30,274 bases of DNA, taken from NCBI GenBank assembly GCA_050730675.1, contig JBOHNM010000027.1:1-30274 (forward strand), given 5' to 3'. Source of the stretch: JBOHNM01 sp050730675. GTDB lineage: Bacteria > Planctomycetota > Phycisphaerae > Phycisphaerales > UBA1924. Of this stretch, positions 24,810 through 30,274 are shown piece after piece; positions within the stretch are counted from its first letter, which is position 1, and the number at the start of each line of letters is the position of its first letter. Below the pieces are notes generated by a model. It saw only the letters and a program-made list of their open reading frames with translations. It had not been told where the DNA came from and searched no databases. The position numbers were made by a program, and so were the translations under genes.

Positions 24810-25274
24810 ATGGGGATGGTTGCCGAATTCAGAGAATTTGCGCTCAAAGGAAACATGCTGGACCTGGCGGTCGGCGTGATCATCGGCGCGGCCTTCGGCG
24901 GGATCATCGCGTCGCTGATCGGCGACGTCATCATGCCGGTGGTTGGAATGGCCGGCAACGTGAACTTCAAGGACGCGTACGTGCCGCTATCGGACTCCGC
25001 GAAGGCGGCGGTGAACGCTTACTCGACGGCCAATCCCGGCAAGGCATTGCCTCTGGCCGAGGCGCAGAAGGCCGGATCGGTGCTGGCGTACGGCAACTTC
25101 ATCACGATCTGCATCAACTTCCTGATCCTGGCCCTGTGCATCTTCATCGTCGTGAAGGCGTTCAACACGGCCCGCAAGAAGTTCGAGGCCGAGAAGCCCG
25201 CGCCGGCTCCGGCCGGACCGACGAAGGACCAGCAGTTGCTGATGGAGATCCGCGACCTGTTGGCGAAGCGGTGA
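24810..25274 (+). CDS. mscL: Large-conductance mechanosensitive channel
   Basis: MscL forms a pentameric pore that opens under membrane tension and releases solutes on osmotic downshock. The 154-residue protein shows the N-terminal amphipathic start (EFREFALKGNMLDLAVGVII), TM1 with GAAFGGIIASLIGDVIMPVV, a periplasmic loop of about 55 residues, and TM2 (YGNFITICINFLILALCIFI). A charged C-terminal helix (DQQLLMEIRDLLAKR) ends it. The start is fixed by AAGGAG (24798-24803) six bases before ATG 24810; the frame is open upstream but without a match to the family. The loop is longer than in E. coli, with a hydrophilic SDSAKAAVNAYSTANPGK segment. A rho-independent terminator follows. Confidence 0.95.
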   Translation: MGMVAEFREFALKGNMLDLAVGVIIGAAFGGIIASLIGDVIMPVVGMAGNVNFKDAYVPLSDSAKAAVNAYSTANPGKALPLAEAQKAGSVLAYGNFITICINFLILALCIFIVVKAFNTARKKFEAEKPAPAPAGPTKDQQLLMEIRDLLAKR

Positions 25275-25305
25275 ACAAGCCTGATAGTTGAACAGGCGGC
25301 GATCC

Positions 25306-25333
25306 ACGCCCCGGTCTGCGCCGGGGCGTTTTT
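25306..25333 (+). terminator. Rho-independent terminator of mscL
   Basis: ACGCCCCGG (25306-25314) pairs fully with CCGGGGCGT (25321-25329) around a six-base loop, followed by five T (25329-25333). It lies 31 bases after the mscL stop, between mscL and the convergent dapB. It acts on the + strand only, since no T run follows on the other side. Confidence 0.92.
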
Positions 25334-25347
25334 CCTTCTCGGACGCG

Positions 25348-26094
25348 TCACAACCCCATGGTCTGCTCGATCGTGTACCACGCCGCGGGCTTGCGGGCGA
25401 GCCACTGTGCAGCGCGAAGGGCTCCGCGGGCGAAGAGGTCCCGCGAAGTGGCACGGTGCGTCAACTCGATGTACTCGCCAGGCCCCGCAAAGCGGATGGT
25501 GTGCTCGCCGATCACATCGCCGGAGCGGAGGGCGACGACCTGATCGGCGGGGAGGTCGCCGCCGGCCTCTCGGATGGCCTTGGCGAGGCGATGGGCGGTC
25601 CCGGAAGGGGAATCTTTCTTTTGTGCGTGGTGGGTTTCGAAGATCCCGGCCCGGTAGTCGGGGCCGAGAATCCTGGCGATGCGTGCCGCGGCATCGGCAA
25701 CGGCGGCGACGCCAAGCGACGTGTTTGGGGCCAACAGCACCGGGATGTTGCGGGCGGCTTCGCGGAGGAAGGCGGTGCCCTCTTCGGTGAGGCCGGTGGT
25801 GCCCACGAGCAGCGCCGCTCGCCTTGAGGTGGCGAGCGCAATGGCCTCTCGCACCGCAGTAGAGAAGGAGAAATCGATCACCACGTCGAAGTGCTCCGGC
25901 GCGTCCTGCGGTGCGACGAAACGCACGCGATCGTCGCCGCTGACGGCGGGTGAACCGATGTGTGTGGAGCCGGGTCGAACGATGGCGCCGGCGAGTTGGA
26001 GCGCGCGGTATTCGTGTGCGAGCGCACACAAACGAGCGCCCATGCGACCGGATGCGCCGATGACAACGAGCTGGATGGGGGGTGATGATGTCAT
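25348..26094 (-). CDS. dapB: 4-hydroxy-tetrahydrodipicolinate reductase
   Basis: DapB reduces the product of DapA in the diaminopimelate/lysine pathway using NAD(P)H. The 248-residue protein has the N-terminal nucleotide fold (LVVIGASGRMGARLC), the DFSFSTAVREAI segment, the loop LVGTTGLTEEG, and the signature ETHHAQKKDSPSGTA that holds the catalytic His pair and Lys. It ends RALFARGALRAAQWL-like and GL. ATG 26094 (MTSSPPIQLVV) is chosen because the longer frame adds 22 atypical residues; no strong ribosome site is seen. Length is within the 240-270 norm. It is divergent from the lysine-rich micro-ORF, with 182 bases between the starts. Confidence 0.95.
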   Translation of the reverse strand: MTSSPPIQLVVIGASGRMGARLCALAHEYRALQLAGAIVRPGSTHIGSPAVSGDDRVRFVAPQDAPEHFDVVIDFSFSTAVREAIALATSRRAALLVGTTGLTEEGTAFLREAARNIPVLLAPNTSLGVAAVADAAARIARILGPDYRAGIFETHHAQKKDSPSGTAHRLAKAIREAGGDLPADQVVALRSGDVIGEHTIRFAGPGEYIELTHRATSRDLFARGALRAAQWLARKPAAWYTIEQTMGL

Positions 26095-26276
26095 TGTGGA
26101 TAATTGCTCTGGGGGTGCGCGATGGGTAGTTTGCCGGTGTACGGCGCGGAGTTTGCTCAAGCAAGGTTATGGATCGCACCGATACAAAACGTGTACTCAA
26201 TCCGCGAAGCACCGCGCCGTTGCGGTGATTCATTCGCGGAGTTCACCTGCCACGGACTCAGTCCGAGGAGCGCATC

Positions 26277-26330
26277 ATGGCGAAGAAAGCCAAGAAGAAG
26301 AGCAAGAAGAAGGGTAAGAAGAAGAAGTGA
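26277..26330 (+). CDS. 17-residue lysine-rich micro-ORF
   Basis: ATG 26277 is preceded by a very good ribosome site, GAGGAG (26265-26270), six bases upstream. The frame reads MAKKAKKKSKKKGKKKK and stops at TGA 26328-26330: 12 of 17 residues are Lys, spelled almost wholly AAG. It is too short for ordinary gene calling. A strong terminator lies 83 bases after the stop, so it seems to be a small transcription unit of its own. It could be a basic nucleic-acid-binding micropeptide, or a leader peptide whose translation senses lysyl-tRNA ahead of the terminator. dapB, a lysine-pathway gene, is next to it but points the other way. The function is open. Confidence 0.6.
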   Translation: MAKKAKKKSKKKGKKKK

Positions 26331-26335
26331 TCGTT

Positions 26336-26399
26336 GCCCCGAGTGCTCGCCGCCCGCTTGAAGCGACAACGCTCGGCGCAGGCAGCTGAGGCCCGGGGC
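26336..26399 (+). other. Structured RNA segment between micro-ORF and terminator
   Basis: GCCCCG (26336-26341) can pair with CGGGGC (26394-26399), enclosing a local CGAG/CTCG hairpin (26340-26349) and a GC-rich middle. It joins the micro-ORF to the terminator and could be a structured 3' UTR or part of a small RNA. This is drawn by eye only. Confidence 0.3.
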
Positions 26400-26413
26400 C
26401 AAGAGACGAACGT

Positions 26414-26450
26414 GCCCGCCGTCGCCAATCCGCGACGGCGGGCCTTTTTA
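26414..26450 (+). terminator. Strong rho-independent terminator
   Basis: GCCCGCCGTCGC (26414-26425) and GCGACGGCGGGC (26432-26443) make a perfect 12-bp stem with a six-base loop, followed by C and five T (26445-26449). It ends the micro-ORF transcript and lies 62 bases before the next start. Confidence 0.93.
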
Positions 26451-26511
26451 TTTGGCTCACCCCTCTTCCGCTGAAGGTTGCCCGGGACGGGCGGACTGCC
26501 AGAATCAAGCG

Positions 26512-27123
26512 ATGCCAGGACGCACCGAAGATGTTGGCGCAGCCCTCAAAGAGCTGTACGCCCGGCGCGACGGCGTGCTGGCCCTGGGCGAGACGGTCAC
26601 ACCGATCCGGTTCATCATCGATGGACGGGCCGGACGGATCATCGCCCCCGCGGCCCGCCACGTCCTCGACCACACCGAGGGGACGCTCTTCGTGCCCGAC
26701 GAGGGGGAGCGCTCGGTGCAACTGATGGTGGAGATCGCCGCGGCAGACCCGGTCACCGATGGCGAGGCCTGTGACCGGTGGCAGGCGTACCACATTCGCC
26801 CGACCGGTCCGCTCTGGGCCCAGATGCATGTCGCGGGGTTGCGCCACGGGACGACGGTGCTCGACGAGGGAGATATCGACCTGCGCAACCCGCTGATCGC
26901 CGACGAGCCGAAACTCTGCCGCGAGTTGAACGCGGACAAGCCGCGCCTGGTGAGGGCGCTGGCGCGGGTCAAGGTGGATGAGACCGAACCGACAGCCGTC
27001 GGCGTCGATGCGCTGGGGATCGACGTGCGCTGCCGCATCGGTATCGTGCGGATCTCTTTCAACGCGATGGTCCTGACGGCCGAAGCCGCGCGGTTCGAGA
27101 TCAACCGAATCCTGCGCGGGTGA
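26512..27123 (+). CDS. Putative FMN-binding split-barrel protein (HugZ/DUF2470-like)
   Basis: The 203-residue product starts at ATG 26512 (MPGRTEDVGAALKELYARRD). A strand-rich first part (TPIRFIIDGRAGRIIAPAAR, GTLFVPDEGERSVQLMVEIA) recalls the pyridoxamine-phosphate-oxidase-like split barrel. The end (PTAVGVDALGIDVRC..., then ISFNAMVLTAEAARFEINRI) recalls the C-terminal DUF2470-type domain of haem-related oxidoreductases. I see no firm cofactor motif, so the family call is tentative. The start lies between a terminator and the following gene, which begins only 34 bases after its stop, so it probably heads an operon with the amidohydrolase and dehydrogenase. No good ribosome site is visible. 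Confidence 0.6.
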   Translation: MPGRTEDVGAALKELYARRDGVLALGETVTPIRFIIDGRAGRIIAPAARHVLDHTEGTLFVPDEGERSVQLMVEIAAADPVTDGEACDRWQAYHIRPTGPLWAQMHVAGLRHGTTVLDEGDIDLRNPLIADEPKLCRELNADKPRLVRALARVKVDETEPTAVGVDALGIDVRCRIGIVRISFNAMVLTAEAARFEINRILRG

Positions 27124-27157
27124 CCCGGCGACTACCGTCTGTGCACACGAGCCCACC

Positions 27158-28450
27158 TTGAGCATCCACCACGCACGACCACCCCGGCTCCGCGAAGCGC
27201 ACGCCCACCTGGCGGCGTACGGGCAATCGCTGGGGATGCCGTCGCTGGCGCATTGCGAGAGCGTCGAGGAGTGTCTGCAGCACGTCCATCGCGCCTGCAC
27301 CGAGGCGGGACAGCACGGGTTCGTCCGGTTCACCTCCGCACGGGTCGGCGGCTGGGCCGAGAGCCGATGGCCCACACTGCGCGAGATGGACCAGGCGACC
27401 GGCATGACCCGGTGCGTCATCATGAGCTTCGACCACCACTGCGCCGCAGCCAACAGCTCCGCGATGAGCGTGGCGGGACTTCAGCCCGGCGTGGCCGTCC
27501 CGCCCAATGGCGTGGTCGAGCTTGATCCCGCGACCGGCGCTGCGACAGGAATGCTCTACGAGGAGGCGGCGTACGCGGCATGGAACGCGGCCCCTGAACC
27601 AACAGCGACCGAGCGAGTCGAGTATGTGCGCAGCGCGGCGCGGGCGCTGGCAGCGCTGGGCTTTGTCGAAGTCCATGACCTGCACAGCCAGCCGTGGCTG
27701 ATGGAGGTGCTGCTGGAGTTGGATCGCGCGGGCGAGTTGCCCGTCTCGGTATGGCTCTACCCCCCCGCTGCTGAACTCCCCGCGCTCGCGCCGGCGTGGC
27801 GTGCAATCGAGACGTCGCGGGTGCGCCTGGCCGGCGGCAAGATCTTCGCCGACGGCACGCTCAACAGCCGCACGGCCCACCTGATCCACCGGTACGTGGA
27901 CCCGCTGACCGATGCGCCGCGCGGACGGTGCATGATCGCTCCCGCAGCCCTCGACGAACAGATCCGCATCGCCGACGGCCTGGATCTGCCTCTGGCCGTC
28001 CATGCGATCGGCGACGGGGCGGTGCGGATGGTGCTCGACTGCATCGAGCGGGTGAAGCCGCGGACCATGGGACACCGCATCGAGCACTGCGAGCTGATCG
28101 ACCGGATGGATGTGCCGCGGTTTGCGGCGCTCGGCGTCACGTGCAGCGTGCAGCCGTGCCACCTGCTGTCGGATGTGGAGGTGCTCAACCGGTCGGTGAT
28201 CCACCGGCTGGCCCGCGTGCTGCCGCTGCGCGAGCTGCTGGAGAGCGGGCTCGTCCCGGGCCACATCGGCACCGACGGCCGCGCCGGGCTGGTCTTCGGG
28301 TCGGATGTGCCGATCGTGCGGGCGAACCCCGAGGACTCGATCCAGGCGGCGGTGAAACGCCGACGCGAGAGTGCTCCGATCGAAGATGCGATCGCATTCC
28401 CGCAGGCGTTGAGCGAGGAAGAAGCGTGGGGTTGCTTTGCTTGCGAGTAG
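27158..28450 (+). CDS. YtcJ-like amidohydrolase, short form
   Basis: Metal-dependent amidohydrolases of the YtcJ/NfdA type cleave amide or N-formyl bonds. The 430-residue protein has the metal pair in REAHAHL at the very N-terminus, DLHSQPWLMEVL, the GGKIFADGTLNSRTA segment, VHAIGDGAV, HRIEHCELID and a terminal GSDVPIVRANP, all in family order. The start is TTG 27158, since no ATG or GTG in frame leaves the HxH motif inside the protein. Usual members have about 530 residues and a composite beta-sandwich made of the first ~50 and last ~60 residues; both parts are missing here. It is either a minimal variant or a shortened gene. It sits in a + strand run with the genes on both sides. Confidence 0.82.
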   Translation: MSIHHARPPRLREAHAHLAAYGQSLGMPSLAHCESVEECLQHVHRACTEAGQHGFVRFTSARVGGWAESRWPTLREMDQATGMTRCVIMSFDHHCAAANSSAMSVAGLQPGVAVPPNGVVELDPATGAATGMLYEEAAYAAWNAAPEPTATERVEYVRSAARALAALGFVEVHDLHSQPWLMEVLLELDRAGELPVSVWLYPPAAELPALAPAWRAIETSRVRLAGGKIFADGTLNSRTAHLIHRYVDPLTDAPRGRCMIAPAALDEQIRIADGLDLPLAVHAIGDGAVRMVLDCIERVKPRTMGHRIEHCELIDRMDVPRFAALGVTCSVQPCHLLSDVEVLNRSVIHRLARVLPLRELLESGLVPGHIGTDGRAGLVFGSDVPIVRANPEDSIQAAVKRRRESAPIEDAIAFPQALSEEEAWGCFACE

Positions 28451-28505
28451 TTCCACACGGCGGACCGACGATCAGGCGACCAGATCGGCCAGATAAGATC
28501 AACGC

Positions 28506-29468
28506 ATGGGATTGCCGCTGGTGGTCATCACGCGTGGGGTGCCGGGGAGAGCCGAAGTTCCCGGCGCGGAGGTGCGGATCGCGCGGGATGAGCCGCAGAT
28601 GACTCGGGCGGAACTGCTGTCATTCGTCCGCGGCGCGGCCGCCATCGTCACGATGTTCCATGACCGCGTCGATGACGAGTTCCTGGATGCTGCCGGGCCG
28701 CAGTTGAAGGCCGTGTGCAACTTCGCCGTCGGTGTGGACAACATCGACGTGGCGGCGTGCCGCAAGCGCGGCGTGGGCGTCGCCAACACGCCCGACGCGG
28801 TCACCGAAGGAACAGCCAACCTCACCTGGGCGCTGATCTTGGCGACGGCGCGGCGCCTGGCCGAGGGCGATCGGTTCGTTCGCTCGGGCAAGTGGGAGCG
28901 CGAGGGGAACGGGTTCCCCAAGGGGTGGATGGGCGTCCACCTGACAGGTCAGACGCTGCTGGTCATCGGCGCAGGGCGGATCGGCCGCGCGGTGGCGCTG
29001 CGGGCACTGGGCTTCGGGATGCGGGTGCTCTACACGTCCCGCTCGCGCAAGCTCGACATGGAACTCGCCCCGATCGCAGCGACGCGCGTGGAACTGGACG
29101 AAGGCCTGCGCCTCGCGGACGTCGTAAGCGTGCACACACCGCTGACGCCGGAAACCCGCCACATCCTCGATGCACGCCGGATCGCCCTGCTGAAACCGAC
29201 GGCGATCGTCATCAACACCTCGCGCGGCCCCACCATCGACGAGTCCGCACTGACGGCGGCGCTCACGGCACGCAAGATCTGGGGTGCGGGGCTGGACGTC
29301 TTCGAGCGCGAGCCGGCCGTTCACGCCGATCTCCTCACGCTGGACAACGTCGTGATGACGCCGCACATCGGCTCGGCCGAGCGGAAGTTCCGCGAGATGA
29401 TGACGCAGATCGCATGCGCGAACGCCGCGGCGGCCGTCGTGGGCAAGCCGCTGCCGAACCCGGTGTGA
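28506..29468 (+). CDS. D-isomer specific 2-hydroxyacid dehydrogenase (glyoxylate/hydroxypyruvate reductase-like)
   Basis: The enzyme reduces 2-oxoacids with NAD(P)H, or the reverse. The 320-residue protein shows the substrate-domain segment LKAVCNFAVGVDNIDV, the cofactor motif VIGAGRIGRAVALRALGFGM, and the three catalytic positions: Arg in NTSRGPTIDE, Glu in DVFEREPAVH, and His in MTPHIGSAE. This order and length match glyoxylate reductases best, but substrate preference cannot be set by eye. ATG 28506 has only a weak ribosome site. It lies 55 bases after the amidohydrolase gene on the same strand and ends 21 bases before the opposite-strand lipoprotein gene. Confidence 0.92.
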   Translation: MGLPLVVITRGVPGRAEVPGAEVRIARDEPQMTRAELLSFVRGAAAIVTMFHDRVDDEFLDAAGPQLKAVCNFAVGVDNIDVAACRKRGVGVANTPDAVTEGTANLTWALILATARRLAEGDRFVRSGKWEREGNGFPKGWMGVHLTGQTLLVIGAGRIGRAVALRALGFGMRVLYTSRSRKLDMELAPIAATRVELDEGLRLADVVSVHTPLTPETRHILDARRIALLKPTAIVINTSRGPTIDESALTAALTARKIWGAGLDVFEREPAVHADLLTLDNVVMTPHIGSAERKFREMMTQIACANAAAAVVGKPLPNPV

Positions 29469-29489
29469 TTGCTTCAACCAACCAAGTCC

Positions 29490-29861
29490 TCAGCGCTGCT
29501 CTTCGGGCGGCGTCGTCATCGCGACAAGCTTGGCGAGGAGCTTCTTGTCGTCGGGGCTGAGTTCCTGGAACTTCTTCGAACCATTGGACAGGCCCGTCAG
29601 CAGGTTGATGGCGCGGTCACGCTGCACGCCCGGCGACATCTCGTACGCCTGCTGCTGGGCCTCGGCGAGGCGGATGTTGTAGTCGATCGCGTTGATCGCA
29701 ATGATGCCCACGCTCACGGCGGTCATCGCCGTCGCGGCCGTCGGGTCGAAGGAGGCCACACCCTTCGCGATGTCCGTGCCGGAGGCTCGGCACCCACCCA
29801 GCGCAGCGCCGGCGCTGATGACGGTAAGTGTGAGCGCGGCTTGGACGCGGCGGCGGACCAT
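29490..29861 (-). CDS. Small lipoprotein of unknown function
   Basis: The 123-residue product begins MVRRRVQAALTLTVISAGAA with the lipobox LGGC (acylated Cys24), so it is exported and anchored to a membrane. The mature part is mostly helical: VSVGIIAINAIDYNIRLAEA, GVQRDRAINLLTGLSNGSKK and LSPDDKKLLAKLVAM. One stretch (TAATAMTAVSVGIIAINAI) is hydrophobic enough to touch the membrane. It lies 98 bases after the phenylalanine hydroxylase stop on the same strand and may be cotranscribed with it. I do not recognise the family. A longer open frame upstream (to 29963) is rejected because the lipoprotein signal would become internal. Confidence 0.72.
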   Translation of the reverse strand: MVRRRVQAALTLTVISAGAALGGCRASGTDIAKGVASFDPTAATAMTAVSVGIIAINAIDYNIRLAEAQQQAYEMSPGVQRDRAINLLTGLSNGSKKFQELSPDDKKLLAKLVAMTTPPEEQR

Positions 29862-29959
29862 GGAGGGCAAGTGTACCGAAGTCCGGCCCCCGTCGTGACC
29901 AGAAAGCTGCTCTGTTCGGGTGGTTTCAGGTGTAGCGCCGGGTCGATCGGGGTCGGCGT

Positions 29960-30274
29960 TCAAGCCACTTTGGCAAGCTTCGCACGACCAACAACCTTCT
30001 CGGCGTACGTGTTCATGGCATCGCGGAGCTGCTCGAAGCTCTCGAGAACGTAGTAGATCGGCTGGTAGTGGTCGATCTCGAAGGTGGTGTTGCAGACCTG
30101 CTCAAGGTCGAACGGCCGGCGCTCAGGGTCGGAACTCGTGAGCGAATACTCGGCCTCGCCGTGGCTGCTGACCAGGCCGGAGCCATAAATCTTGACGCGG
30201 TTGTCCTCGCGGATCAGTCCGAACTCAACCGTGAACCAGAAGAGACGGCCGAGGCGCTCGATGTGGTACGGATC
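29960..30274 (-). CDS. phhA: Phenylalanine-4-hydroxylase, C-terminal part (5' end outside window)
   Basis: The frame runs in from the right edge and ends at TGA 29962-29960 (104 residues seen). It reads ERLGRLFWFTVEFGLIRED, then VKIYGSGLVSSHGEAEYSL, PERRPFDLEQV, TFEIDHYQPIYYVLESFEQL and a short tail ending KLAKVA. These match the end of the catalytic domain of biopterin-dependent aromatic amino acid hydroxylases. The Glu in FTVEFGLI is the third iron ligand; the two His ligands lie outside the window. The bacterial enzyme turns phenylalanine into tyrosine. The protein ends soon after the catalytic domain, as in bacterial members, with no tetramerisation extension. The symbol is by family. Confidence 0.9.
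   Translation of the reverse strand, partial: DPYHIERLGRLFWFTVEFGLIREDNRVKIYGSGLVSSHGEAEYSLTSSDPERRPFDLEQVCNTTFEIDHYQPIYYVLESFEQLRDAMNTYAEKVVGRAKLAKVA

Noticed and set aside
26277..26330. The lysine-rich ORF as a leader of dapB
   Set aside because: dapB is transcribed away from it, so classical cis attenuation of dapB is impossible; only the downstream + strand genes could be affected.
1..30274. CRISPR array, phage, transposon or defence island
   Set aside because: No regularly spaced repeats, integrase, transposase, Cas, toxin-antitoxin or restriction genes were found among the readable frames.

Overview
The window looks like a chromosomal segment from a planctomycete, most likely of the Phycisphaerae. 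The signs are high GC, two small membrane proteins carrying the CxxC-x(10-11)-CPECG zinc ribbon common in that group, a secreted propeller-type protein ending in two dockerin-like repeats and a terminal Gly-Cys-Pro (the 'GC-type dockerin' seen in Phycisphaerales), secreted glycosidases, and a tmRNA with the tag ANSNYALAA. There are no rRNA genes, tRNAs, CRISPR arrays, integrases or insertion sequences that I can see.

Layout. 1-0.5 kb: 3' end of a gene for tandem Ig-like repeats. 0.8-6.0 kb: three tandem secreted DUF1254/DUF1214 proteins. The first is broken by a frameshift in a C7 run, and a decayed arylsulfatase 3' end lies between the first and second. 6.1-10.7 kb: a GH76 glycosidase, a YciE-type ferritin-like protein, a frameshifted AhpD-like protein, an apparent chimera of a zinc ribbon and the tail of a VWA-type membrane protein, and an unknown protein. 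10.9-13.7 kb: ftsK, with an in-frame G11 tract. 13.8-18.0 kb: a small zinc-ribbon membrane protein, the dockerin protein, an unknown protein behind an AT-rich leader, a P460-like haem lipoprotein and a frameshifted DUF1697 gene. 18.0-22.4 kb: a large secreted propeller-like protein and a GH29 alpha-L-fucosidase. 22.56-22.90 kb: tmRNA. 23.0-26.1 kb: an FAD/Rieske oxidoreductase, mscL with a good terminator, and dapB. 26.3-26.45 kb: a 17-residue lysine-rich micro-ORF followed by a strong terminator. 26.5-29.5 kb: a likely + strand run of a split-barrel-like protein, a YtcJ-like amidohydrolase and a D-2-hydroxyacid dehydrogenase. 29.5 kb to the end: a small lipoprotein and the 3' end of phenylalanine hydroxylase.

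How the genes fit together. Housekeeping genes (ftsK, ssrA, dapB, mscL, phhA) are intact as far as visible. The accessory genes suggest an envelope-rich heterotroph that attacks fucosylated, mannosylated and perhaps sulfated glycans. Three accessory genes are interrupted by single-base frame changes and one is a relic. The window therefore shows either real decay of accessory genes or indel errors in the assembly, and the reads would decide. I see no clear new multi-gene defence or mobile system. The most interesting items are the lysine micro-ORF/terminator unit, the zinc-ribbon/VWA chimera, the ftsK G11 tract and the shift in strand composition near 13.75 kb.
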